Shown one piece after another: positions 33,440-45,528 of a stretch of DNA of 64,000 nt. The notes below the pieces were generated by a model that was not told the origin of the DNA, did no database searches, and saw only the letters and a program-made list of their open reading frames with translations. The translations under genes and the position numbers were made by a program. How positions within the stretch are numbered: the first letter of the stretch is position 1; every line of letters begins with the position of its first letter. Origin of the DNA: Aulostomus chinensis (Eukaryota; Chordata; Actinopteri; Syngnathiformes; Aulostomidae); NCBI GenBank assembly GCA_037954235.1, contig JBBMOA010000021.1:220001-284000 (forward strand), written 5' to 3'.

Positions 33440-33870
33440 TAAATTGTTTATCGAACATCGCCCCCCCCCCCCCCGCCCCTCCCCCCAGGTCTCTCGCCCC
33501 CTGTGACGTCAGCGGCTGCTCGCTAAACGGAGCCCGTCTCTTTTCCTCTGAAGACAAACGGAGGAAACGAGCAGCGCAGGAGCGAAGCCGCAAATCTGCG
33601 GGCGCGCGCGTGAGTGCGTGTCGGGTCATCAGACGGGAGAGAAGAGGAGGAAGAGGAGGAGAAGAAGGAGAGCAAGAACAAGAGGAAGTCGGAGTTACTT
33701 TTCCCTCCAGCGGCGGAGGGTCTCGGTGAACATGGAGGCTGGAACTTTAATGCTGCTGCTGCTGCTGCTGTCGCTCGGCGCGCGGGCGGACTCTCTCAGA
33801 GGTAAGTCCCGGACCCGCGGAGCCGCGGAGCCCCGGACCCGCGGAGCCCCGGGTGTGCCGGGCCAGGGTG
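33440..33870 (+). promoter_or_regulatory. CpG-rich promoter and 5' UTR of the putative ptprm gene
   Basis: CpG density is high against the rest of the window (for example GCGGGCGCGCGCG near 33600 and GGACCCGCGGAGCCGCGG near 33822). It surrounds a strong-context ATG and a good splice donor. A purine-rich AGGAGGAAGAGGAGG stretch at 33640-33690 would lie in the 5' UTR. The exact start site is not visible. Confidence 0.7.
33732..33801 (+). CDS. ptprm: Signal-peptide first exon, probably receptor tyrosine phosphatase mu
   Basis: ATG in strong context (AAC before, G after) starts MEAGTLMLLLLLLSLGARAD, a textbook signal peptide with a likely cut after ARA. The coding part is 23 codons plus one base, ending in phase 1 at GTAAGT. 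R2B-type receptor phosphatases (PTPRM/K/T/U) have a signal-peptide exon 1 ending in phase 1, followed by a very large intron; no second exon appears in the next 30 kb. As I recall, human LRRC30 is followed by PTPRM in the same orientation on 18p11, which is the main reason for the name. The product would be a cell-adhesion receptor phosphatase (MAM, Ig, FnIII, two PTP domains), none of it in this window. Any other secreted or membrane protein remains possible. Confidence 0.55.
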
Positions 33871-34717
33871 ACGCTGGTCTGACACTCAGTGTTTCGGCAT
33901 CCAAGTTTCCAGCTGGAAAATCTCCTCCCTTCATTTCCTTCCCCGCTTCCTTTTTCTCTTCTTTTCTCTTCCCTTCATCCCTTCTCGCATCCCTCCTTCT
34001 CATTTTTGCGTAGAAAAACTTTTTTTTAGAGAGAGAAGTACTACATGTAGACTGCAAATACCACAAAGAAATACTTCAGTTGATACTCATTATAGGTAAG
34101 CAGAGCACAGCGAGTCCAGCTGAAGGCGGCAAACCACAGGAGCTGACAAGGATGTAGAAGAACCAGAACTAGAATCAACAGATCCGGTACAGCCAAAATC
34201 AGCAGATCTGGTAGAGCTAGAGAACAGAAATGGTAGAACTGGTACAATTAGAATGGTCAGCATTGGTAGAACCAGTAGGACTGATATTCAGTGGAACCAG
34301 GCATCACTCGAGTCAGCAGAACCAGTAGAACAAGGAGGTTGGGCAGTTCTGTCTTGGATCATCTCCCAGTGTTTAATGTAGTTCAAAGATGATGCATTTA
34401 ATGTCACTGGGGAAAACACACTGATTACCCGATAATCTATATTGAACCAATAACCTTAACTGATCCCATGATGGCGCGTGTATCTGTGAGTGGGGGCCAT
34501 CAGCTGTGAGGACACAAGCAGGCAGGTGTAGATGAGAGAACAGGGATGAGGAATGTTCTCCAACCATTTCTCCAGAACAAACACTGAGTGGTAGATTAGA
34601 GATCAGAGCTGCAACAATTCGTCTCATCTCGCAGCAGCGACGTTCTCTGGTTCCAGACTCTCTGTCTGGTTGGGACAGAACATGAACTGTGTTTAGATTT
34701 TGGACGGACAAAATTAG

Positions 34718-35056
34718 ATGATTGAAGACGTGTCCCTGGGAAAACGTGACAAGCGTTCAGCGATTATTGGTGAAAGCGATACTTTCTTACTTTCGAGTGT
34801 AGAGGACATGGACATCATTTACGCTGATAAAGACCGTAGATCCCAGTTGAGAGGTCGTGTTGGTGCCTTCTGGAGACGGATGAGCTCCTGCAGCAACACG
34901 GATCTCTGGATTACAGAGTTGTTCCACATACGTTTAACAAAGAACAAACAAGATCAGTTACAGATTCCAGATTATGGCGTCTGTGCATGTCCTTTCACAT
35001 TTGATGAGCTGATCTGTGGTCTCACTTCAGCCGCAGGAGGAACGTTTGCTGTCTGA
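34718..35056 (+). other. Unrecognised 112-codon open frame
   Basis: The frame is of mixed, non-repetitive composition (for example LLSSVEDMDIIYADKDRRSQ and KNKQDQLQIPDYGVCACPF) and looks more protein-like than other frames in this intron. I recognise no domain. There is no evidence of splicing or promoter; it could be a transposon or retrogene fragment or chance. Confidence 0.25.
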
Positions 35057-35219
35057 ACGTCTGAGAGGTTAGAAAGACATGCCCTTTATATGTAGACAAC
35101 CAACAAACCACAATTTGAATCAAATTAAGGCAATTACTCTATGTTGCATATATTTGTTAATATGCAAATAATACGATATCATGAAATATCAGCCGACGAG
35201 GGTTGTTACATTTCCTGTC

Positions 35220-36250
35220 CAGAAATATAATCAACCTATAAAACAGAATCTGTGTAAAAATAAAAGTACGTTTGCAACATAATGTAGTTTTAAACATCAT
35301 CTCCGTTCAAATATCAATGTACAAGAAAATCTACTTATGATAAATACCCTGTGAGTGACACCTCACGTATATAGAAAACTTAACTACATAGGAAACAAAC
35401 TACAATGGAACATATTCCATGTACAAAATATGATCCATATTGCAATACATAATGATATGTATATGAAACTCATCCTACCATAACATATAATTTACTTACA
35501 AAATAAAATCTGCATACAAAACATGAAGCACGTATCAAACAAAATCTACATATGAAACGTAAAGGATGCATGGAACAGTCCCAATATAAATGTTGTCTAG
35601 GAAGAAAACAGAATCGATGTTAAAACAAGTCCGTCTACGACGGAGCATTCTGAGCCGAGCTGGGGACTCGAGCGAAGCACGAACGAGTATGATTGAGACT
35701 CCAAGTATGAATCATAATGGATATATAAAATACAATGTATGTACAGGTGTAATCTGCCTACAAACCATAATCTATGTACGAATTAAAATTGATGTGCAAA
35801 ATATTATCCATACGTAAAACATGATTTATGTAAAAAGCGTAGTGCATATATGAAACAAATTTATTTCAAAGATAACCTACGAACAAAACATAATCTAGGC
35901 ACGAAAACACAACCTACAGAATGTACATATAAAACATAATTGTGACACAAAATGAAATTTTCATAGAGAATATAATCTACCCATAAAACAATCTGCATAT
36001 GAAAGATGATTTACATACTAAATATAATCCATGCACGAATCAAAATTCACCCATGAAATATAGTCTATGTGTCAAAACATCATTTCTGCTTGAAACATCA
36101 TCTGTGAAAGGAGCAATGGACCAACTATGACGTGCGTACACAACAATCTGGAAAGACACCAAGCAAATATGAAACAATCTACGGAACAAAAACTACGATG
36201 AAAATGTTAGCAATGTACAAATGTGACGGACACGTGACAATAAACCACAC
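35220..36250 (+). repeat. Decayed AT-rich tandem repeat of about 18-20 bases
   Basis: Over 1 kb, variants of AAACATAATCTACATATGAA recur at irregular intervals, with a weak period near 18-20 bases. This looks like an ancient minisatellite blurred by mutation. Confidence 0.55.
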
Positions 36251-36294
36251 AGCAAACGTAATGAATGTTTGAAAGCTAATCCACCTCAAAAATT

Positions 36295-36295
36295 G

Positions 36296-36339
<44 letters not shown>
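36295..36339 (+). repeat. (GT)n(GA)n compound microsatellite
   Basis: A short GT run passes directly into about 16 GA units. Confidence 0.95.
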
Positions 36340-36343
<4 letters not shown>

Positions 36344-36691
36344 CAGGGGGCTCTCCTGGTCTTCGTGCGGGTGTTAAATTTAGCCACTATGATTGTACGT
36401 ATTTATAGCCCAGATGTCCCTGCTGTCAATGAATGTCTGTCCATCCAGCTGCTGCTGTCAGTCACTCATAAAATGATGGGTTCATTTCCTCCTGGCCAGG
36501 ACTGTTGGGCATTTAGGACTTTCAGAAATTTGACAATGCTCCTTTAGAAGAGTGATTCTCAAAGTGGGGTTCCAAAGGGTCCTGCAGGGCTCCTCACTTT
36601 TATGTAGAAATATTTCAACACACTGAATATATTTATGTCTGAATAATGAGCAAACAAGGATATTTGATTTCTGGTGAATAAATTAGTATCA

Positions 36692-37082
36692 GGCGGCCCG
36701 GTGGAGCAGTGGTCCTCACTGTGGCCCCCAGCAAGAAGGTTGTGGGTGGAGCAGTGGTCCTCCCTGTGGCCCCCAGCAAGAAGGTTGTGGGTGGAGCAGT
36801 GGTCCTCACTGTGGCCCCCAGCAAGAAGGTTGTGGGTGGAGCCCCGGCTGCAGCACGGGGTCTTTCTGTGTGAGTCTCCATGTTCTCCCTGTTCCTGCTG
36901 GGTTCTCTCTGGTACTCCAGCTTCCTCCACAGTCCAAAGACATCAAGAGGGACCAGGTTAATCCAGACTCTAAATTGACCGTAGGCGTGGCTGGGAGAGC
37001 CAATGGTTGTCTGTCTCTATGTGTTGGCCCTGCCATGGACTGGTGACCTGTCCAGGGGGAAGGCTGCTGGGATAGGCTCCGC
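36692..37082 (+). mobile_element. tRNA-headed SINE-like repeat, copy 4, three head units
   Basis: The head (GTGGAGCAGTGGTCCTCACT...AAGAAGGTTGTGG) is present three times in tandem at about 36702-36845, then the shared body to GGGATAGGCTCCGC. Tail absent. Confidence 0.85.
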
Positions 37083-37129
37083 TAGAAAATGGAAAATTAG
37101 TATATTTTTGGTCATGTGACATCTCCTGA

Positions 37130-37220
37130 CAGAAATCGGCCATCAATCCATCAATTCGTGCGGGTGTGTTTCTCCTCGTCTTTCCTGTGAACTAATTAGC
37201 AGGAAAGTAATTAAGGAAGC
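37130..37220. promoter_or_regulatory. Candidate conserved enhancer with two TAATTA sites
   Basis: Unique, non-repetitive sequence holds TAATTA at 37193-37198 and 37208-37213, 15 bases apart, between repeats. This is the composition typical of homeodomain-bound conserved elements. Conservation itself cannot be seen here. Confidence 0.3.
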
Positions 37221-37542
37221 TGTGAAGATTATCCTGGGTTTGTTTACAGTGTGTGTGAGTGTGTCTGCGTGCGTGTGTGTCAGTGAGAGAGGGGGAGACA
37301 TTGATTAATTCTCACAGTATTTGATTTAAATGAGGTTTTCACCAAACGGCATATATGAAATGTACTGTACAGGCTCTTGGTCTTTGGGACTTTCTGTGTT
37401 TTCGGCACCGACTTCATCGTTTCCCTCAAAACTCATCAACAATTTCAGGTGCTTTCTGTTTTTGTGGGGGGGCTACATGGGTCCATCATCCAGGGGAGTT
37501 TGTTTCCTTCTCCTGTCCATCCCACTAATGACAGCAGTGTCA

Positions 37543-37595
<53 letters not shown>
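37543..37595 (+). repeat. (GT)n microsatellite
   Basis: A pure GT run of about 26 units. Confidence 0.95.
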
Positions 37596-37597
<2 letters not shown>

Positions 37598-37702
37598 GCA
37601 GCAGAGAATGAAAGAAACTCCCTGCCACGCCCTACTAACTGCAGTGATAGACCGAGGCTAATGAGCACACCTAGTCAGGCAACTGGAAACACGCTTCCAC
37701 TT

Positions 37703-37747
37703 GCTATGCTATGCTATGCTATGCTATGCTATGCTATGCTATGCTAT
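37703..37747 (+). repeat. (GCTAT)n pentanucleotide microsatellite
   Basis: Nine units of GCTAT without interruption. Confidence 0.95.
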
Positions 37748-38308
37748 CATAGTCATTCCCAGTCCTGGTTCTGGGGTTTTATCAAAATGACGTATGCAAA
37801 CAGCTTCTTTTGCCCGCAGTCTGGTAGAAAGCTAGGCTCTCAGTTCATCCTACCTCCAGTCCGTATGCTAATCTAGGGCAATCAAGTCACAAAGATTTTG
37901 CTGTTACTGGGAAGAGGTCATGTGACCAGGTGATGGCAGAGTGAAAATGAATGAAGTGTAGCTTCAATAGTTGATGAGACAAAACAAAGAGCTGACAACA
38001 CACACACACGTTTATATTCCTATAATCCCAAATGACCTGGTGTGTCCAGCTTCAGGTCTGCCGCTGATTCAGGACTTTACATTTTCCTTGAGTGTGTGCA
38101 TGTGCGTGTGTGTGTGCGTGTGTGTGTGTAGTCAGCGCTTTGTTTTGTCTCATAAGGGTCTTAATGAAGCTCACAGATTAAACACACTATTGAAGTCAGG
38201 TGTGTGTGTTGTCCTCTGTGAGTTAATTACGTCTCTTCAGAGTTCCACGGCTTCCTTCCTGCTCTCACTTCCTCTCGTCTCTTAGTCTTCTGTCAGGCAG
38301 ATTGTTAG

Positions 38309-38338
38309 CATCTGCCTTCCTGTGGTGGAAGGCAGATG
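38309..38338. other. Perfect 12-bp stem-loop
   Basis: CATCTGCCTTCC and GGAAGGCAGATG are exact reverse complements, separated by TGTGGT. It stands alone in unique sequence, followed by a purine-rich stretch. There is no U-run after it and no extended precursor stem, so a terminator or microRNA is not supported. Confidence 0.6.
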
Positions 38339-39257
38339 TAGGGATGGACGGTGTGAATGATATGGAGGAAGGTCGTGGATAAGGTGGAGGAATGCATGGA
38401 TCGTGAGGAGGAAGGTCGTGGAGGATGGCATGGGTGGCGTTGAAGAAGAAATGGATATCGATGGGGATGGTGTGGTGAGTGGAGAGGAAGGTCGCAAATG
38501 GCAGGAAGAAGGCGTTGAGGAAGGCGGGGAGGGTGCGTTTCAAGATGGCGAGGAGGAAGTGTTTTCTTGTAGTTAGTAGGTTTTAATCTCTACTGTGGTG
38601 AATGTTCCAGGTCACCTGGAGCTCAGCAACATTCTGTTCAACCCCAATAACTCCAAACAGAACTTTGTTCCATTCTAGCGGGTCTTTATCAACCAGAACT
38701 GAAGGAGAACATCGGTCACTCAATCATTCATAGAATGTGAATGTGTGTTGGTTTCTTTCACCACCTGGAGACCTTTGCGGGGATCAGCACCAGCTTTGTC
38801 AGGACCACTCGTCCTCGGAGGGACTGGACAACGTCCCCATGCAGCTAAAGTCCTGTCTGAGTTCCTGGTTCAGTGGAAGTCCTGCCAAAAACAGCTGCAC
38901 CAACCTGTGTGTGCTAGTGTGTGAGATCGTGTCTCATTCTGAGGTGGTTACGCATATCACCGCGGTAACTGACGAGCTTAATAAGCTGTCAGATATTGAT
39001 CATATGATCTATGGGAGCCGTCGAAATCAGTGCCTGAAAGTCACACGTTCACGCACAACTACAGGAGGTGATCCGAGTGAATGTGACTTTCCCATATTTG
39101 TGTCATTTATCCACCCATTCTGTTTGGATCTACGCAGAGATTTTAATGAATAAGTTGTTGACTTTTCCTGTTAATTAGAGTTTATTGCAGTTCTGGTTCT
39201 GGTTCGGATTTAGGTTCTGGTACTAAAACAGACAAAGCAATTTTAATTCATCAGAAT
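38339..39257. other. Intron sequence, nothing recognised
   Basis: It has a GAGGAAGGTCGTGGA-type degenerate repeat at about 38365-38540, then unique sequence. A 138-codon frame at 38737-39153 shows no known domain. Confidence 0.35.
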
Positions 39258-39928
39258 TATCCATCCATCATCCCTCCATCCATCATCCATCCATCCATCA
39301 TCCCTCCATCCCCCATCCATCCATCATCCGTCCATCCCTCCATCCGTCCATCCATCCATCATCCCTCCATCCATCATCCATCCATCCCCCATCCATCCAT
39401 CATCCTTCCATCCGTCCATCATCTGTCCATCCATCCATCCGTCCATCATCTGTCCATCCATCCATCCATCCTTCATCCCTCCATCCATCCATCATCCATC
39501 CATCCCTCCATCCATCCATCATCCATCCCTCCATCATCCATCCATCCATGTTCTCCCTCTTCTCCTGTTGAGGGTGGGGGGGTGGAGCCTATCCCAGCAG
39601 CCTTCCCCCTGGACAGGTCACCAGTCCATGGCAGGGCCTACACATAGAGACAGACAACCATTGGCTCTTCCAGCCACGCCTACGGTCAATTTAGAGTCTG
39701 GATTAACCTGGTCCCTCTTGATGTCTTTGGACTGTGGAGGAAGCTGGAGTACCAGAGAGAACCCAGCAGGAACAGGGAGAACATGGAGACTCACCCAGAA
39801 AGACCCCGTGCTGCAGCCGGGGCTCCACCCACAACCTTCTTGCTGGGGGGCCACCGTGAGGACCAGTGCTCCACCCACAACCTTCTTGCTGGGGGCCACA
39901 GGGAGGACCACTGCTCCACTGTGCCGCC
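39258..39928 (-). mobile_element. tRNA-headed SINE-like repeat, copy 5, two head units, long (ATGG)n tail
   Basis: A - strand copy with a 290-base (CCAT)n-type tail (39258-39548 on +), body, and two head units at about 39826-39922. The tail is the longest of the family here. Confidence 0.88.
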
Positions 39929-40619
39929 CTTCCATCACATCACATTATGTGAATTAGTTTTATAATCTAAAATGACGTCCATCAAACCACACTACATCAA
40001 CTCATCTGTTGTCATGTTAAGCTGTGTTACGTTACATAGCCACACTTTTTATTTTACTACGTTGAAGTGTATCTGCTCTGTAATGTGACTCAAGCACTTG
40101 TTTGTTGCTTGATTTCATGACATTGAAGTAGAGCAGGGCTTACTCAAAACAAGTTTTAACTTCATTCTTTTTTTACTTTAGGATTAAAGAGCAATCTGAC
40201 AAGCCAAAAGTGTGCTAGTAGGTGAGATGCCGACCACGCAGTTGTAAACACTTTTAGAACTCTTAGAAAGCTTCTCTAAGTATATCTTGTTATATGTTAT
40301 TTTGAATCTGGCAGTGACACAGTACACCTTCAAACTTGTATGTTTAAAAGGTGTCATTTTTGATAAAACTAACAAATTGATGATAAAAAAAACTCTCAGC
40401 TGCGTGCCTCTGCTTTAGGTGGTGGAATGAATTTGTGATTTGTCGTGTTGCTTCCTTTGGATGCAGCAGTTCTTGAACAGACCTCACAGTGAGTACTCCT
40501 TTGTTCTCAGTCTGACGAAAGGAAACCAAGCCAATTCCATGTAAAAGATGTAGCAACACCTTGTTAGACCTCCCTGTACCTGCATTGCAGTAAGCCTGTG
40601 ACCTCACTTCCTGTTTCTG
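39929..40619. other. Intron sequence, nothing recognised
   Basis: Mostly AT-rich unique sequence between the SINE-like copy and the nested LINE block. Confidence 0.4.
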
Positions 40620-42442
40620 TGTGTTGCTGGACATAGTGCCTTGCTTCGTTGCGCTGGCCCTGCTGTCAGTGACCAACCACCGCTTCACGTCTCTAACAGG
40701 TTCTCCCCACTCGGCGACACACCCGCCGAGAAAACCACTCTGGTAATTGGAAGTTCCATTCTCAGAAACTTGAAATTAGCGACACCGGCAACCATAGTGA
40801 AGTGCATTCCAGGGACCAGAGGGAGCGACGTCGAGTCAAATATAAAACTGCTGGCTAAACGTTAATGTGAATACGATAAAATCGTTATCCGCGTCGGCGG
40901 TAATGACATCCGACTACGTCAGTCGGAGGTCACAAAAATTAATATTGAGTTGTGTACATTTGAGAAGACAATGTCTGACACCGTAGTGTCTCTGGACCCC
41001 TGCCAAACCGGACCAGCGACCACGTTTAGCTGCATGTCGTCATTCAACCGCTGGCTGTCGAGGTGGCGTCCAGCAAACCACGTGGGCTTCATTGAGAATT
41101 GGAAAACTTTCTGGGGGAGACCTGGTGTGATTAGGAGGGACGGCATTCATTTCTAGAAATATGACCCAGTTTATAATTGAACCAGAACCCTGAGAACCCA
41201 GAGTTCAGACCAGGAAGCAGAGCTGCCGTCTTACACGCTTCTGTGGGCGTCCACTAGGGGGCAGTCACCCACCCAAACCCACATCGAGACTGTGTCTGTG
41301 CCCCGACCATGTCAGTCTGTTCACTCCAGTTCTACTGTAGAGGAGTCAATCAGAAAAACCTCATCAAAATGAACACAACCACTAAATTAACTCAAAAAAA
41401 TCTAAAAATTAGATGAGGACTTTTAAATATCAGACCTCTGATGCTGAAAACTGAACCAGTGAATGAAGTGATACCTGACAGTTGTGTTGACCTGCTGAGT
41501 CTCACTGAAACCTGGCTGGTGACGATGAGGATGCTAGTCTGAATGAATCCACTCCTCCAGTCACAGGAACACTTACATTCCTCCAGGCTCTGGTCCAGGA
41601 GGTGGCGCTGCTGCCATTGTTGACACCAGTTTAGTAATAAATCCCAAACCAGAAGAAGTTTCCATTCCTCTGAAAGCCTGATTCTCAGTTTGTCTCCTCC
41701 AGCCTGGAAACTCTCCAGCCTCTCTGATTGATGATTGAGGACCGTCCTCCTGGTCCTGACTCTGGATTCTGATCTGAATCCTCAGAGTTTCTATCAGTTT
41801 AGTTCTAAATCAGATCAAGTCATGATTGGAGGAGACTTCAGTATTCATGAGGATGTTGATAACCACAGTCTGGTACTGCATTTCTCTCTCTCCTAGACTC
41901 AACTGGTGTCCATCAGTCTGTCCATGAACCCCTCACTGTCACAACCACACCTCCACCTCCTCCTAACATGTGGAACTGAAGCTGAACATCTGGTTGTGTT
42001 TCCACAGAACACTTTTATCAGACCACCAATCAATCACTTTGGAATTTGGACTGATCAGCTACACTCCACTCATGAAAACTGTGGTTTCCAGATGTTTGTC
42101 TGATCAGGCCACACCTGGATTTAAGGAAGTGGTTCCATTGGTGCTTAATTCAGTGTCATGTCCCACTGTAACAGAGGGCGCTGTTGTCCACCTTAGTCCC
42201 TCCCAAACTGATCCTTTTTTCCATAGAGCAGCAGCACCTTAGCAACAACTCTGGACTCTACTGGCCCACTAAAACAGAAAACTATGAATCCAAGGAAACA
42301 AGCACCTTGGTATGGTTCTGGAACCTGACAGCTTCAACAAGAAACCAGAAACTGGAGAGAAGATGGTGCTGTTCCAAACTGGAGGAGTCACATGTGGTCT
42401 GGCAAGATGGCCTTAGAACCTAGAAGAAAGCCCTTGGTAGAA
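40620..42442 (+). mobile_element. LINE-A copy 1, 5' half (esterase-type ORF1 and endonuclease)
   Basis: The first part encodes pieces of an SGNH/esterase-like domain found in CR1/L2-group LINEs: TLVIGSSILRNLKLA, a VIRVGGNDIRL block (the GxND motif) and RRDGIHF (the DxxH motif). The second part has endonuclease pieces in shifting frames (a LTETWL block at about 41500, GGDFS-like at about 41835). It is cut at about 42442 by LINE-B and resumes at 47317, as shown by the uninterrupted second copy at 60390-60420. Confidence 0.85.
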
Positions 42443-45400
42443 TGGTTTAAGATGGCGCCGCGGACGGCTGCTTCGGCGCGTTGGTGCTCGCTAGTTCATT
42501 TCTTTTGGTGCATTAACTCTGTTTTCTGCAATGGTACCAGGAGCTCTTTCACCAGAGAAGAGCTCATGAACATCAGGGAGACAACTCTAGAGGATCTATT
42601 TCCTAACTTTCTGCTCCCAACTCTAGAAATTTTGGACATTCTGGTCAGAGGTGAGCTCACCTTTGCTCACGCAGCAACGGGCCAGCATGCTCGTACGTCT
42701 TCGCCAACGCGGACTACGCACAGCATTACCGGGAGTATTTCTCTCTAACGTGCGCTCTCTGTCCAACAAAGTGGAGGAATTGCAACTGCCGTTTAGCAAA
42801 AACAGGGACTTTTCTTCATCTGCGGTTTTGTGCTTCACGGAGACGTGGCTGTGTGGATTAATACCGGACTTTGTGCTGCAGCTGGCAGGCTTCCAAATCT
42901 AATGTGTGGACAGAGACACGGAACTCTCCGACAAAACCAAAGATGGAGGAATCTGTTTCTACATCAACGGTGGTTGGTGCAGTGATACAGCCGCACTGTT
43001 CTCCTGACCTGGAATCCTTCGTCATCCGCTGTAAACCGTTTTATTCACCCCGTGAGTTCGCTTCATTCATTCTGGTCTGTGTTTACATCCCGCCGCAGGC
43101 CAACATGCTGAACGCACAGTGCATGCTCGCCGACCAGATACTGTGTGTGGAGCAGACCTATCCGGACTCCTTAGTTATTGTTCTTGGAGACTTTCACAAA
43201 GGCAAACTCAGTCGTGAACTCCCTAAATACAGACAGTTTGTTAAATGCCCCACCAGAGAGGAGAACATTCTGGATCACTGCTACACCACAATCAGGGAAG
43301 TTTATCACGCCGTCCCCCGTGCTGCACTCGGCCACTCCCACCACGTCATGCTCCACCTGATTCCCGCCTACAGGCAGAAACTAAAGCTCTACAAACCAGT
43401 AGTGAGGACTTCAAAGAAGTGGACCAGTGAGGCGGTGGAGGCTCTCCAGGCGTGCTTTGACTCTACTGACTGGATTGTGTTCAGGTCTGCCACCAACAGT
43501 CTGGATGAGTACATGGAGGCTGTGATGTCATCCATCAGCTTCTGTGTAGACTGCTGTGTTCCACCACGCACCAGGGTGAGTTACAACAATGACAAACCCT
43601 GGTTCACAGCCAAACTCAGACAGTTGAGGTTGGCAAAGGAAGAGGCTTTCAGGAGTGGGGACAAAGAAAGACTCAAAGAGGCGAAGTACAAGTTTAGCAA
43701 GATGGTGAAAGAGGCTAAAAGACTGTCCTCTGAGAAGCTCCAACACCAGTTCTCAGCCAACGACTCTGCGTCTGTCTGGAAAGGGCTCAGGCACATCACC
43801 AACTACTAGCCTAAAGCCCCCCACTCCATCAACGGCCGACGCCTAGCCAACGACCTGAACGAGTTCTACTGTCGCTTTGAAAGACTAAGGGACGGCCCTG
43901 CAACCATCCCCCACACGACACCACCCAACAGCCCCAGATCCAGTCACCTCCACTAATGCCCACCTTAATGGCCCCCCTGCCCACCCTCCTCAGCAACGAC
44001 TCTTTTCATCCACGAGAGGGATGTCAACAAAATCTTCAAGAGATAGAACCCCCGGAAAGCAGCTGGACCGGATTCTGTCTCCCCATCCTGCTTGAAGCAC
44101 TGCGCTGATCAGCTGTCTCCAGTGTTCAGACATTTTTAACACCTCACTGGAGACCTGTCACGTGCCAGCCTGCTTCAAGACGTCAACCATCATTCCTGTT
44201 CCCTAGAAGCCAAGCACCACAGGACTTAACGACTTCAGACCGGTCGCCCTGACCTCTGTGGTCATGAAGTCCTTTGAGCGCCTTGTGTTTTCACACCTCA
44301 AAGACATCACCGACCTTCTCCAGGACCCCCTGCAGTTTGCCTACAGAGCCAACAGGTCTGTAGATGATGCTGTCAACCTGGCCCTCCACTACATCCTCCA
44401 GCACCTGGACTCCACAGGAACCTATGCCGGGATCCTGTTTGTGGACTTCAGCTCTGCCTTTAATTCCATCATTCCTACCCTGTTGCAGGAGAAGCTCTCC
44501 CAGCTGAACGTGCCTGACTCCACCTGCAGGTGGATTACAGACTTCCTGTCTGACAGGAAGCAGTGTGTGAAGCTGGGGAAACACATCGCCGACTCTCAGA
44601 CCATCAGCACCGGATCCCCGCAGGGCTGCGTTCTTTCTCCTCTGCTTTTCTTCCTGGACACAAACAGCTGCACCTCCAGTCACCAGTCCGTCAAGCTCCT
44701 GAAGTTTGCGGACGACACCACCCTCATCGGACTCATCTCTGATGGTGACGAGTCCGCCTGCAGGTGGGAGGTTGACCACCTGGTGACCTGGTGCAACCAG
44801 AACAACCTAGAGCTCAAAGCTCTAAAGACAGTGGAGGTGGTTGTGGACTACAGGAAGAACTCAGCCTTACCTGCCCCCATCACCCTCTGTGACTCCACCA
44901 TTGACACTGTGGAGTCTTTCCACTTCCTGGGAACCATCATCTCCCACGACCTCAAGTGGGAGCTGAACATCAGCTCCCTCATCAAGAAAGCACAGGAGAG
45001 GATGAACTTCCTACGGCAGCTGAACAAATTCAGTCTACCAAAGACAATGATGGTGCATTTCTACACAGCCATCATTGAGTCCATCCTCACCTCCTCCATC
45101 ACCATCTGGTACGCTGCTGCCACCGCCAAGGACAAGGGCAGGCTGCAGCGTGTCATTCGGTCTGCAGAGAAGGTGATAGGCTGCAGTCTCCCACCTCTTC
45201 ATGACCCTGAGGTGCGCTGGAAAAAGTTGTGACTGATCCGTCCCACCCCGGACACAAACTCTTTGAGTCTCTCCCCTCTGGCAGGAGGTTGCGGTCCATC
45301 AGGACCAAAACCTCACGCCACAAGAACAGTTGTTTCCCATCTGCTGTCAGCCTTATCAACAAGGCCCTGAACCCCCCGATACTCTTACGCTCCACTTCAG

Positions 45401-45528
45401 CCTCTGTCTCTGTCTGCCTGTCACATCAACAGAACCTGAACTTGATGTGTTACATTAACGCTCAACTTGGACTACTTGTTCAGTGGCACCTTTTCATCTG
45501 CACAAATTTGTGGTATTTATTACTGCTG
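42443..45528 (+). mobile_element. LINE-B, near full-length L2-type element inserted in LINE-A
   Basis: The 5' end is AAGATGGCGCCGCGGACGG. One broken reading frame follows. Endonuclease pieces run 42471-43809 (VFLSNVRSLSNKVEEL, VLCFTETWLCG, SLVIVLGDFHKG). RT runs at 44258-45232: DPLQFAYRANRSVDDAV, motif A FVDFSSAFNSIIP, motif B GSPQGCVLSPLLF, motif C LLKFADDTTLIG, then YRKNSALPAP. The RT core is open for 324 codons with the aspartates present. The segment between 43809 and 44258 has stops and frameshifts, and so does the endonuclease, so the element is inactive. The 3' UTR is interrupted at 45528 and resumes at 47120. Confidence 0.92.
44258..45232 (+). pseudogene. LINE-B reverse transcriptase segment, open 324 codons
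   Basis: It contains the FADD catalytic motif and the motif A aspartate, so the polymerase core itself is intact in sequence. The 5' part of the same ORF is frameshifted, so no full protein is made. It belongs to the jockey superfamily (L2-type). Confidence 0.88.

Noticed and set aside
38309..38338. Rho-independent terminator or microRNA precursor
   Set aside because: No following T-run, host is eukaryotic, and a 12-bp stem is too short for a pre-miRNA.
38737..39153. 138-codon + frame in the intron
   Set aside because: No recognisable domain, no splice or promoter support; length is within chance for this composition.
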